Source of the DNA: G965220305 sp965220305
GTDB lineage: Bacteria; Chloroflexota; Dehalococcoidia; Lucifugimonadales; UBA3495
Direction: 5' to 3'
DNA length: 64,000 bases
NCBI GenBank assembly: GCA_965220305.1
Contig: OZ244817.1
Coordinates: forward strand, 1,736,001 to 1,800,000
The notes under the pieces are model-generated. The model did no database searches, had not been told where the DNA came from, and was given only the letters and a program-made list of their open reading frames with translations. Made by a program: the position numbers and the translations under genes. Of this stretch, positions 8,270-15,965 are shown piece by piece; the stretch's first letter is position 1, and each line of letters begins with the position of its first letter.

Positions 8270-9355
8270 CTAATCAAACAGGATGACGCTGCGGGCCACG
8301 TTGCCGCCCTTCATGTCGGCGAAGGCCTCGTTTATCTGCTCCAGCTTCATGTGCTGGGACACCAGTTCGTCCAGCTTCAGCCGCCCCTGCAGGTAGAACT
8401 CGATGTAGCGGGGCATGTCGGTGCGGAAGCGGTTGGAGCCCATGCTGCTGCCCTGTATCCGGCGCTCCCGGCGCAGGAAGTTGCCCGCGTCTATCTCAAT
8501 CTTCACGCCCTCGGGAATCATGCCGATGATGGTGGCCGCGCCGCCGGGTCGCAGCATCTCGTAGCACTGCTCCGCCGTCTCCTTCAGCCCGATAGCCTCG
8601 AAGGAATAGTCCACCCCGCCGTCGGTCAAATCCAGCACCTTCTGTACCACCTCACCCCCGGAGGCGTCGATGACATCGGTGGCCCCGAACTGGCGGGCCA
8701 GGGTCAACTTGGTCTCCACGGTGTCGATGGCGATGATGCGCAGGGCTCCCGCCAGGGCCGCCCCCTGCACGCAGTTGAGTCCCACACCGCCGCATCCGAC
8801 CACCGCCACGGTGCTGCCCGGCTCCACCTGGGCGGTGTTGAGGGCTGCGCCCAGTCCGGTGGTTGCGCCGCAGCCTATCAGGGCCAGACGGTCCATGGGC
8901 ACGTCCTCCCGCACTTTGACCAAGGCGTGCTCGTGCACCAACATCTGCTCGGCGTAGGAACCTAGCTGGGCCATCTGGATAATGGGCGTGTCTCCCTGGT
9001 ACAGTCGAGGGGGTTCGTTGCGGTGGCGGACCACGTCGTCCCGGGTACACAGCACCGGCTGGCCCCGCAGGCAGAACTCGCAGTGCCCGCAGAACACGGA
9101 CAGGCAGGTGATTACCGTGTCACCCGGCTTCACGTAGCTTACCTGGTCACCCACCGCCTCCACGATGCCCGCCGCCTCGTGGCCCAGGATGGCCGGCATA
9201 GGTATGGTGTACAGGCCCTCCACGAAGTGCAGGTCACTGTGGCAAACGCCGCTGGCCCCGGTGCGAATCAATACCTCCCGGGGGCCCGGGTTGTCCACCT
9301 GGACCTCTTCCACCTCCAGGGGCCGGTCCACCTCTCGCAACACTGCTGCTTTCAT
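8270..9355 (-). CDS. Zinc-dependent alcohol dehydrogenase (MDR, class III-like)
   Basis: A 361-residue medium-chain zinc alcohol dehydrogenase that would oxidise an alcohol (or a thiol adduct) with NAD(P)+. Catalytic zinc ligands are visible as C38 (GVCHSD), H59/E60 (GHEAAG) and C162 (GCGATTG). The structural zinc lobe is intact (C89, C92, C95, C103 in CGHCEFCLRGQPVLC). The nucleotide loop is VVGCGGVG, with glycines at 187-192. The sequence resembles class III/formaldehyde or NDMA-dependent dehydrogenases, but substrate cannot be assigned. GGAGGTGAG precedes the ATG at a good distance. It is a single gene, convergent with the DUF309 gene. Confidence 0.9.
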   Translation of the reverse strand: MKAAVLREVDRPLEVEEVQVDNPGPREVLIRTGASGVCHSDLHFVEGLYTIPMPAILGHEAAGIVEAVGDQVSYVKPGDTVITCLSVFCGHCEFCLRGQPVLCTRDDVVRHRNEPPRLYQGDTPIIQMAQLGSYAEQMLVHEHALVKVREDVPMDRLALIGCGATTGLGAALNTAQVEPGSTVAVVGCGGVGLNCVQGAALAGALRIIAIDTVETKLTLARQFGATDVIDASGGEVVQKVLDLTDGGVDYSFEAIGLKETAEQCYEMLRPGGAATIIGMIPEGVKIEIDAGNFLRRERRIQGSSMGSNRFRTDMPRYIEFYLQGRLKLDELVSQHMKLEQINEAFADMKGGNVARSVILFD

Positions 9356-9560
9356 AGCTCACCTCCATCCAACTGGGCGAATCGACACCCAACAGCCAAT
9401 CATGTCGGCAGAAACCAGCTTCCCCTGGCTGTTGGCAATGAATGTAGCATTAGCCTTTATGGGCGTCAACCGCGCTGGGTAGGGGCACCGGGCCTTTCGA
9501 TTATTAGGCTACCCTGTTGCCTCCCCCTTTCGTGAAAGAGAGGCTATCGGCCACTCCAGC

Positions 9561-9678
9561 CCTTGGGTTCCCGATTTCGCGGGAATGACGGGTGAAACAA
9601 AAGGTCTCTCGGGACAATCGAAAGACCCTGGGGTAAGGGCAACCCCCCCGGATACCGGCCTCCGCCGGAATGACGGAG
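9561..9678. repeat. Two R1 copies flanking a GACAATCGAAAGACCC motif
   Basis: R1-like palindromes at 9565-9592 (GGTTCCCGATTTCGCGGGAATGAC) and 9650-9678 (GATACCGGCCTCCGCCGGAATGACG), with GACAATCGAAAGACCCTGG between them. The same short motif recurs near 34665 and 53965. No gene is evident in 9360-9940. Confidence 0.75.
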
Positions 9679-9708
9679 GCGGGGACAGGGAAAACCTCCA
9701 CCTATGGC

Positions 9709-9739
9709 ATGGTGACGGTATTGCGTATATCGTCACCAT
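9709..9739. promoter_or_regulatory. Perfect inverted repeat, candidate operator
   Basis: ATGGTGACG and CGTCACCAT form perfect 9-bp arms around a 13-nt AT-containing centre, 50 bp upstream of the promoter at 9789. It has no terminator-like T run, so a regulator site is the more likely reading. Confidence 0.35.
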
Positions 9740-9788
9740 TTAGGCACCTAACAGCGGCAATCTTCAAGTATCGGGCCGATTGTATGTG

Positions 9789-9818
9789 TTGACAAACCAA
9801 TTGGCCCTTAACTAGAAT
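9789..9818 (+). promoter_or_regulatory. Sigma-70-like promoter of the Rieske oxygenase gene
   Basis: A consensus TTGACA, 18 bp, TAGAAT. The start codon at 9941 is about 115 bp downstream, and the leader contains an R2 repeat. Confidence 0.65.
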
Positions 9819-9840
9819 GCGGCAAAGACCCAGGCGTCCC

Positions 9841-9908
9841 CGCTCATGGCGAGCCCGTCCTTCGACAAGCTCAAAGCCGGCACTCCGCGCAGGCAGGGTG
9901 ATGAGCGG
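9841..9908. repeat. Dispersed repeat R2 (long form) in a 5' leader
   Basis: CTCATGGCGAGCCCGTCCTT continuing CGACAAGCTC and a CACTCCGCGCAGGC ... ATGAGCGG segment. It is the same long form as at 18703, 21355 and 49430, and lies between promoter and start codon of the Rieske gene. Confidence 0.8.
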
Positions 9909-9940
9909 CGGAAAAGAGTCCTCACAAAAACAGGTGAGAA

Positions 9941-11245
9941 ATGGTTACTCCCCATACCAACGGCAACCAAAGCAATGGCAGCCAGTCCAACGGCCACAGC
10001 CGGTACGTTCCCCGGGGCGCGTCGGGCATCGGCGTACATGACTTCGTCCCCGAATTGGGCTACCGGGAATACTGGTACCCGGCGGTGGAGGACAAGAAAA
10101 TCGGGCGTAATCCGGTGGCCCTGCGGTTGCTGGGCGACCAGGTAGTCTTCTTCCGGGATACCGAGGAGCGGGTGGTCGCCCTTTCCGATACCTGCCCGCA
10201 CCGGGGAGCTTTCTTCTCCGGCGGCATCGGCAAGGGCCGGGGAAACGCCGAGTTCAAAGGGCACATCACCTGCCCCTACCACGGGTATACCTTCAACGGC
10301 CAGGGGAAGTGCGTGGCCGCTCTGACCGACGGCCCCGAGTCCAAGCTGGGGCCCAAGCTCTTCGCCCGCAACTACCCCACTCAGACCCATCGGGGGGTGG
10401 TCTACATCTGGATGGGCGTTACCGAGCCGGTGCCATTGGAAGAGGATGTCCCCGAAGAGTTCTTCGATCCCGAGGTGGAGATACAGACCTACGTTAGAAT
10501 CTGGCCCATGAACTGGTCGTTGACCATGGAGAACTCCCGGGACTCCCACAACAGCAAGATTCACCGGGGAGGCATCCGCCGGTTCTTCACCGGCCAGCTC
10601 TTCAACAAGCTGCCCGCCTTCTGGGAGGGGGCCGACATTACCGAAGAGGGCGACAACTACATCTGCATCGCCCCCCGGGTGCGGCAGAGCACCTACCAGG
10701 GCTACTTCCCGGAGTTGGGGCACAAGTGGCCCGGTAGCCTCTGGTGGCGATTCAAAGGGGGTAACCGGATTGACCCGCTACAGCAACAGCGCGGGGCCTT
10801 CAACAACACCCGGCCCGGAGGACTGTACCGCCTGCCCTCCATTGCCTGCCCCAGCGCCCGGGGTCGCTCCCAGCACCTGCGTTACTTCACCCCCATCGAC
10901 GCCGATAGTACGCGGATGTTCACCTTCACCTTCAAGCGGGTGCGCACCAACCCGCCGAAGCGGCTGTGGTGGAAGGTGTTCTACCATACTTGGTACGTTT
11001 ACTTTGGCGCACCCCAGACTACCAACGAGCGAGAGGACATGCCCGTCCAGGCGGTGGGTGCGTTGGACCCCCACTCGGCGCAAAAGCTGGGGGCCACCGA
11101 CGCCGCCATCATCTTCTGGCGAAGGCGGATGCCCTGGAAGTCCCGGGACGCCCAGCGGGTTTGGGGCAAGAGTCGGACCGAAGCCGCCGCCGAGATGATC
11201 AAGTTGCAGGAAGAGCGGGAGGCGGTGGAAGTCCCCCTGAACTAA
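9941..11245 (+). CDS. Rieske [2Fe-2S] aromatic ring-hydroxylating-type oxygenase, large subunit
   Basis: A 434-residue terminal oxygenase. The N-terminal Rieske domain binds [2Fe-2S] through C85/H87 (CPHRG) and C111/H114 (CPYHG). The mononuclear iron site is seen as ENSRDSHNSKIH, with H203, H208 and the bridging D201. Such enzymes insert O2 into, or demethylate, aromatic and related substrates, taking electrons from a separate reductase; no reductase or ferredoxin gene is adjacent. An N-terminal Asn/Ser/Gly-rich leader of about 20 residues precedes the domain. AGGTGAG stands before the ATG, a consensus promoter lies upstream and a strong terminator follows, so it appears to be a single-gene unit. 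Confidence 0.9.
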   Translation: MVTPHTNGNQSNGSQSNGHSRYVPRGASGIGVHDFVPELGYREYWYPAVEDKKIGRNPVALRLLGDQVVFFRDTEERVVALSDTCPHRGAFFSGGIGKGRGNAEFKGHITCPYHGYTFNGQGKCVAALTDGPESKLGPKLFARNYPTQTHRGVVYIWMGVTEPVPLEEDVPEEFFDPEVEIQTYVRIWPMNWSLTMENSRDSHNSKIHRGGIRRFFTGQLFNKLPAFWEGADITEEGDNYICIAPRVRQSTYQGYFPELGHKWPGSLWWRFKGGNRIDPLQQQRGAFNNTRPGGLYRLPSIACPSARGRSQHLRYFTPIDADSTRMFTFTFKRVRTNPPKRLWWKVFYHTWYVYFGAPQTTNEREDMPVQAVGALDPHSAQKLGATDAAIIFWRRRMPWKSRDAQRVWGKSRTEAAAEMIKLQEEREAVEVPLN

Positions 11246-11270
11246 CCGGCGGGGTAACGAAAAATCGGTT

Positions 11271-11306
11271 GGGCCACCCCTCGTTAAAGGGGTGGCCCAT
11301 TCTTTT
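11271..11306 (+). terminator. Rho-independent terminator after the Rieske gene
   Basis: GGGCCACCCC and GGGGTGGCCC form a perfect 10-bp stem with an 8-nt loop, followed by ATTCTTTT. Confidence 0.9.
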
Positions 11307-11312
11307 GGCCTT

Positions 11313-11774
11313 CTAGTCGGAGGCGTTGCTGGAGTAGGGGTAGTCGCGGAAGCGGCGGGGATAGAGCGCGGTGCCCAGGAGGATGACTCCCAGGATCAGG
11401 TGGGCCGCGTTTTCCCAGGGATGCTGCACGGTGAAGATGCCCAGGTTGACGCCCTGGGAGTGTTCCACCAGGGCCGCCAGGACAAAACCCGCTATGGCGA
11501 CTACCAGGAAGAATAACCCCTCAAGGCCCAGGAATACCCGTTTGTATTCCGAGTTCCACACCTCCCCCACGTACAGGGAGGACAGGCCCAGCGCCAGATA
11601 GGCGATGCTCTGGCCCAGGTCCATGTGATACTGGTCAGTTGGCTGGCCCTTGATGAAAAAGCCGATGATGCCCACCACCGCTAGCAAAGCCCCGAATATT
11701 AGCAGCGCCCGCCGGTTGGTGAGGCCCTTGGCGTAGTGCTTGGTAACCGGCCCGTACTGTACGGTAATTCCCAT
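11313..11774 (-). CDS. Four-helix membrane protein, DUF4383-like
   Basis: A 153-residue integral membrane protein with four hydrophobic segments (ALLIFGALLAVVGIIGFF; SIAYLALGLSSLYVG; LEGLFFLVVAIAGFVLAAL; AAHLILGVILLGTALY). It has a charged RRFRDYPYSS tail, and HPWENAAHLILG is the most distinctive stretch. It resembles DUF4383-type proteins of unknown role. The start is the ATG at 11774, with GGAGG six bases upstream; the frame remains open further upstream but has no ribosome binding site. It is convergent with the Rieske gene. Confidence 0.65.
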   Translation of the reverse strand: MGITVQYGPVTKHYAKGLTNRRALLIFGALLAVVGIIGFFIKGQPTDQYHMDLGQSIAYLALGLSSLYVGEVWNSEYKRVFLGLEGLFFLVVAIAGFVLAALVEHSQGVNLGIFTVQHPWENAAHLILGVILLGTALYPRRFRDYPYSSNASD

Positions 11775-11948
11775 GTAGCGCCTCCGGTACGGTGAATCGG
11801 GTTGCCCGGGCACGGTTGAAGGGCCCGGGCCCCAGCCTGAACGCCGGGCGTTTAGATAATGGCAATTCAGGCCAATCTTAGCCATTACCTTCAATTATGT
11901 CCACTTGCCAGTATAATGTATATAGTACCATCCCCAAGAGGCTGCTCA

Positions 11949-12353
11949 TTGACCGACCGGGAATCCATCTGGACCGTACCCCGGGCATGGCGGGGCCTAT
12001 ATTTTGTCCTCTTTTCGGTCCAGGTTATAGTTTGCGCCGGGTTGGTCATCTGGCATGAAGTATTCCTCAAGTCTGAGGACAGCGCCTTGGAGACCTTCAT
12101 GGCCATCGGGAGGGGAGCCGCGCCTTTTGTCCTTGTGGTCGCAGCGGAAACGGTTATTCTGGTGGAGGTACTTTTCATGCTGTCGGAATGGTATCTGGAA
12201 AGGCGGTACAGACAGGGCAGGGTCGAGGGATTGGCTGACCGGCAGAGGATGTGGGAGGCTTGGAATAATCGGCGGATGGCTGCCGAGGCTGAGGGTAAGT
12301 CCTTTGACGAACCTCCACCATCCTTGCCCACCCAGGATAACGGGCGGAGTTAG
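11949..12353 (+). CDS. Two-helix membrane protein with a basic helical tail
   Basis: An unrecognised protein of about 134 residues: one hydrophobic helix (GLYFVLFSVQVIVCAGLVIW), a second (AAPFVLVVAAETVILVEVLFML), then a cytosolic tail ERRYRQGRVEGLADRQRMWE followed by AWNNRR. A TATAAT at 11911-11916 suggests the transcript begins near 11925. That favours the TTG at 11949 (AGAGG just upstream) over the ATG overlapping the TATAAT. A decayed partial copy of its second helix and tail lies directly downstream (12370-12591). No known function. Confidence 0.55.
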   Translation: MTDRESIWTVPRAWRGLYFVLFSVQVIVCAGLVIWHEVFLKSEDSALETFMAIGRGAAPFVLVVAAETVILVEVLFMLSEWYLERRYRQGRVEGLADRQRMWEAWNNRRMAAEAEGKSFDEPPPSLPTQDNGRS

Positions 12354-12369
12354 CCCCAAGACATCGCGA

Positions 12370-12591
12370 GGTCTTTTTCATGCTCTCCGAATGGTATATG
12401 CGAAGACGGTATAGGCAAGGATATGCTGAGGGATACGCACAAGGCCTCGCTTTGGCACGAGCGGAAGCCGAAGGACTAGGCAGAGGATGTGGGAGGCATG
12501 GAATAACCGCCGCCTGGCCGCCGAGTCCCGGGGACAGCCCTTCGACGAACCTCCACCTTCCCCGCCCAACGGGAACAGTGGTCGAAACTAA
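12370..12591 (+). pseudogene. Partial, frameshifted tandem copy of the upstream membrane protein gene
   Basis: Starting at GAGGTCTTTTTCATGCTCTC, the DNA repeats the 3' part of the upstream gene: FMLSEWYMRRRYRQGYAEGY in one frame. After a frameshift near 12478 it reads RQRMWEAWNNRRLAAESRGQ then PFDEPPPSPP in another, ending in TAA at 12589-12591. The upstream gene has ERRYRQGRVEG and RQRMWEAWNNRRMAAEAEGK with FDEPPPS. The first helix is absent. Confidence 0.75.
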
Positions 12592-12708
12592 CCCAACGCC
12601 CGGTGAGGGTGGACCGCCGGACAAATGTGGCCAGGTCCACATCAGTGGCCGGCCCATACGTAGGCCGGCAGGAATCCGAATCTGGACCCCATTGTTGTAG
12701 GAGGTATC

Positions 12709-13368
12709 ATGGCGAACAAGAAAGGAACTGGACTGCTCATGGTCTGGGTAGATGTGCCCGCCGACAAGGAGGAAGACTTCAACAACTGGTACAACCAGGA
12801 GCACCTGCCGGAGCTGCTCGGCGTGCCCGGCGTGCTCAACGCCGCCCGCTACGAGGCCGTCAGCAGCGGCCCCAAGCACCTGGCCTGCTATGAACTTGAG
12901 AGCCCGGCGGTGGTGGAAAGCGCCGCCTTTACCGGGCGACCGCCCACCGAGTGGGGCCAGCGGGTCGGCCCCCGGGTCGTCGGCACCAACGTCATCAACA
13001 ACGTCTACGAGATGATTCACCCCCAGGCCCTGTCGGACGGCATTGCCAACTCCGACATGGCCCCGGCCCTGCAGATTGGCCGCATGGACATTGGCCCGGA
13101 GAACTCGGATGAGTGGAACCGCTGGTACAGCGGCGTGTACGTGCCCAACTACGAGAAGGTGCCCGGCTGCATTCGGGGCCGTCGCTGGAAGGCGGTGCGG
13201 GGACAGCCCCAGTACGCCGTAGTCTACGAATTCGAGCACGAGGGCGTATCTCAGACGCCGGAATGGCTGGCCCAGCGCGACATCAACCCGGACAACCCCA
13301 GGATGCGCGACCTGATGACCCACGCCCCCGGTTCCCCCGGCATCTGGAAGAAGACCTTTCAGCTTTAG
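12709..13368 (+). CDS. Dimeric alpha-beta barrel protein, two-repeat (DUF4286-like)
   Basis: A 219-residue cytosolic protein built from two similar halves. The first begins LLMVWVDVPADKEEDFNNWY and reaches HLPELLGVPGVLNAARYEAV. The second begins LQIGRMDIGPENSDEWNRWY and reaches NYEKVPGCIRGRRWKAV. This W-Y-x(n)-H-LPE-L-x2-PG-V pattern is typical of dimeric alpha-beta barrel (ferredoxin-like) proteins related to DUF4286 and EthD. They often sit near catabolic genes, but their reaction is generally unknown. TAGGAGG seven bases before the ATG fixes the start. It stands just before the cation efflux gene. Confidence 0.75.
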   Translation: MANKKGTGLLMVWVDVPADKEEDFNNWYNQEHLPELLGVPGVLNAARYEAVSSGPKHLACYELESPAVVESAAFTGRPPTEWGQRVGPRVVGTNVINNVYEMIHPQALSDGIANSDMAPALQIGRMDIGPENSDEWNRWYSGVYVPNYEKVPGCIRGRRWKAVRGQPQYAVVYEFEHEGVSQTPEWLAQRDINPDNPRMRDLMTHAPGSPGIWKKTFQL

Positions 13369-13489
13369 GGGCCCGGCAATTTGATATACTAGACCCAGGC
13401 TTATTTGCGACGGCGGTTGCCTCTCCCCCAGGAGGCAGCCGTTGTCTTGTCCGGGAAGCACAGGCCAACATCCCCGTCGGAGAAGGGAC

Positions 13490-14461
13490 ATGCCCCAGGC
13501 GGAACATCGGCACGAGGTAGCACACCACCACGACCACCGGAACAGCAGTCGCCGCAGGCTGGGCGTAGCCCTGGCGCTAACGGTGGGGTACATGGCGGCG
13601 GAGATTGCAGGCGGGCTGTGGGCCGATAGCCTGGCCCTGATAGCCGACGCCGCACACATGCTGGGCGACGTGGCCGCCATTGGGCTGGCCCTTTTCGCCA
13701 TCTGGGTGGCCGGGCGTCCCGCCTCCATCAAACGGACCTTCGGCTTCCAGCGCACCGAGGTGCTGGCCGCACTGATAAACGTCCTGGGACTGTGGATTTT
13801 CGTGGGCTTCCTGTTCTACCGGGCCTACCTGCGCTTGATGGCCCCGCCGGAGGTGCAGGGCCTTCTATTATTGGGGGTTGGCAGCGGCGGGCTGCTGATT
13901 AACATCATGGTGGCCTGGGTGCTCCACCGCTCCGCTGCCGAAAGCCTGAACGTGGAGGGGGCCTTTATCCACGTACTGGGAGACCTGTTGGGGTCCATCG
14001 GCGTGGTGGCCGCCGGAGTGCTGATTCTCGCCTTCGGCTGGCACATCCTCGACCCCATTTTCAGCATTATTATCGGCCTGCTCATCCTTGCGTCATCGGC
14101 CAGGCTGCTCTGGAAAGTGTCCCACGTGTTGATGGAGGGTACCCCGTCCCACCTGGACCTGCACCGATTATGCCAACGTTTGGAGGCGGTGGAAGGAGTC
14201 ACCGGAGTGCATGACATTCACGCCTGGTCCATAACCACCGGCTATGACGCCTTCAGCGCCCACGTGACTACCGACCCGAAGGCGTTGAAGAGTGCCACCG
14301 CGGTGCTCCAGCGTCTCCGCGACATCGCCTCTCGGGAGTTCGGCATATCCCACGTCACCATCCAACTGGAGGATGCCCCCCTATGGTGTACCGAGGACCA
14401 CCACATAGAACATCCCAGCGAGGCGCCACCGGGTCGCAACATGGAGCGGGGCCGCGCCTGA
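13490..14461 (+). CDS. Cation diffusion facilitator (CzcD/ZitB-like metal efflux)
   Basis: A 323-residue inner-membrane metal/H+ antiporter exporting Zn2+ or similar divalent metals. A His-rich N-terminus (HRHEVAHHHDH, residues 6-16) precedes six predicted membrane helices. The transport-site motifs are H56-x3-D60 (ADAAHMLGD) in helix 2 and H161-x3-D165 (HVLGD) in helix 5. A cytosolic C-terminal domain carries GVHDIHAWSITTG, the usual CzcD dimer/metal-binding region. The ATG at 13490 is preceded by GGAG; the longer open frame from 13442 has no better site. The gene is followed within 35 bp by the secreted YtkA/FixH-like gene and ctaG, so it may be in one metal-handling operon. Confidence 0.9.
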   Translation: MPQAEHRHEVAHHHDHRNSSRRRLGVALALTVGYMAAEIAGGLWADSLALIADAAHMLGDVAAIGLALFAIWVAGRPASIKRTFGFQRTEVLAALINVLGLWIFVGFLFYRAYLRLMAPPEVQGLLLLGVGSGGLLINIMVAWVLHRSAAESLNVEGAFIHVLGDLLGSIGVVAAGVLILAFGWHILDPIFSIIIGLLILASSARLLWKVSHVLMEGTPSHLDLHRLCQRLEAVEGVTGVHDIHAWSITTGYDAFSAHVTTDPKALKSATAVLQRLRDIASREFGISHVTIQLEDAPLWCTEDHHIEHPSEAPPGRNMERGRA

Positions 14462-14494
14462 ATTATGGCGGGTATTTTGACGAGCAGGTGTAAC

Positions 14495-15046
14495 ATGCCG
14501 GGAATCCTGGGGCGCGTCATCATCCTGGCGGCGCTAGCCCTGATCGCAGTGGCCCCGACGACTGCCCTGGCCCAGGAATCTCTCCCCGAGCCCTTCCGCC
14601 AGACAGCAGGCCCCTACGATATTGGGGTACTGGCCGCGCCTTCCACCCTCTCCATCGGCGAAGTCACCTTCGTGGTGACCATCGCCGATGCCGCAACGGG
14701 GCAGCCGGTGCCCGACGCCCACGTGGTGGTGCGGGTGGAGCACGACCTGGTATGCCAGAAAGGGTGCTGGGGCTTGGCCGTGCATACTACGAATGTCACC
14801 CGGGAGTACCAGGCGGTGATGAACCTGGACCATGCCGGCGAGTGGCGGGTCTCCACCGAGGTTAACTCGCCCCTGGGAGCGGCGACAGTGGAGGCCCCGC
14901 CGGTGCAAATAGCGCGTCCCCGGCGCTCCACCTCGGGCAGCCTGGTGTTCGTGGGCATGTCCGTGGTGATTATTCTGGGGGGCATCTATGTCACCTGGAC
15001 CATCAGGCGGGCCCAGCGAAGGCGAGGCGCGGCCAATGCCGGCTAA
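14495..15046 (+). CDS. Secreted, membrane-anchored YtkA/FixH-like protein
   Basis: A 183-residue protein with an N-terminal signal peptide (ILGRVIILAALALIAVAPTT, cleavage after ALA), an extracytoplasmic Ig-like beta domain and a C-terminal helix (LVFVGMSVVIILGGIYVTW) with a basic RRAQRRR end. The beta domain has the pattern of YtkA/FixH-type domains (IGEVTFVVTIADAATGQPVP, DHAGEWRVSTEV). These are often found next to cytochrome oxidase assembly or copper genes. The stop codon overlaps the ctaG start by 11 bases, so the two are translationally coupled, which supports a role in copper delivery or oxidase assembly (inference). The start at 14495 fits the signal peptide; an ATG at 14465 is possible. 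Confidence 0.75.
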   Translation: MPGILGRVIILAALALIAVAPTTALAQESLPEPFRQTAGPYDIGVLAAPSTLSIGEVTFVVTIADAATGQPVPDAHVVVRVEHDLVCQKGCWGLAVHTTNVTREYQAVMNLDHAGEWRVSTEVNSPLGAATVEAPPVQIARPRRSTSGSLVFVGMSVVIILGGIYVTWTIRRAQRRRGAANAG

Positions 15047-15965
15047 ATTCTGGCTGCTGGCCGGACTGGCGGCAACCTGGCTGTTGCCCCGGTTGCTGGC
15101 AGTTCCGATAGCCTACGCCCACCAGGGCATTGCTCCGGGCAACAGCATCCTGGGGTCCTGGAATCCCAACCCGCTGCCCAGCCTGGCCCTGTTCCTGGCC
15201 GCCTACTTGTACCTAACGGGTCTGAGCCGTTGGCCAATCCCCAGCCATCCCGTCCGCGCCTGGCAGCGCGTTTGCTTCTTCAGTGGGCTGTTCGCCATTT
15301 TTTTCGTGCTGCAATCGCCGGTTGACGCCCTGGCCGAGCACTACTTCTCCATCCATCAGGCCCAGCACTTGGCGCTGCGGATGATTGGCCCGGTGCTGGT
15401 TCTACTGGGGGCTCCCCTGACGCCCATGCTGCGGGGACTGCCGTCCTGGGCGCTGTTCGGCCTGGTACGGCCCCTGGTGCGGAAGGCGGGCGTGCGACGG
15501 GTCTACCAGTTCATCACCAACCCCGTCCTGACTACCATCCTCTTCCTGGGCGTCCTCTACATCTGGCAAGCCCCGGAAATGCACAACCTGGCGGTGCGCA
15601 ACGACTACGTCCACGAGTTGATGCACAGCACCATGTTGATTTCCGGCTTTCTCTTCTGGTGGCTGGTCATCGACCCCAAGCCCCACCGCTCCCGGCTGCA
15701 TCCCGGGCTTCGGGTGCTCTACCTGGGCCTGCTCATCATCCCCAACACCCTGTTGGGGGCCGGAATAACCTTCAACTCCGGCTTCATCTACGATGTCTAC
15801 GCCGAGGTGGAGCAGCCCTTCCCCCTGCCCCAGTTGACGGACCAACAACTGGGCGGGCTACTGCTCTGGGTGGTGGGCGACATGATGAGCATCCTGGTCG
15901 CCGGCATCGTGATGGTGCGGTGGTTCCAACAGGAAGAGCAGCAGATGAACACCGCCTCCGGTTAG
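15036..15965 (+). CDS. ctaG: Cytochrome c oxidase assembly protein CtaG (caa3 type)
   Basis: A 309-residue polytopic membrane protein of the Bacillus-type caa3_CtaG family, required for assembly of heme-copper oxidase in Gram-positive model organisms. Family features are the central SPVDALAEHYFSIHQAQHLA, LVLLGAPLTPMLRGLP, and later HNLAVRNDYVHELMHSTM with LFWWLVIDPKP. The conserved histidines in helices are kept and about seven hydrophobic segments can be traced. Translation is coupled to the preceding secreted gene (11-base overlap). The stop TAG (15963-15965) is part of the 4-bp target duplication of the IS701 element, so the insertion left the protein intact but separated it from anything downstream. 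Confidence 0.88.
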   Translation: MPAKFWLLAGLAATWLLPRLLAVPIAYAHQGIAPGNSILGSWNPNPLPSLALFLAAYLYLTGLSRWPIPSHPVRAWQRVCFFSGLFAIFFVLQSPVDALAEHYFSIHQAQHLALRMIGPVLVLLGAPLTPMLRGLPSWALFGLVRPLVRKAGVRRVYQFITNPVLTTILFLGVLYIWQAPEMHNLAVRNDYVHELMHSTMLISGFLFWWLVIDPKPHRSRLHPGLRVLYLGLLIIPNTLLGAGITFNSGFIYDVYAEVEQPFPLPQLTDQQLGGLLLWVVGDMMSILVAGIVMVRWFQQEEQQMNTASG

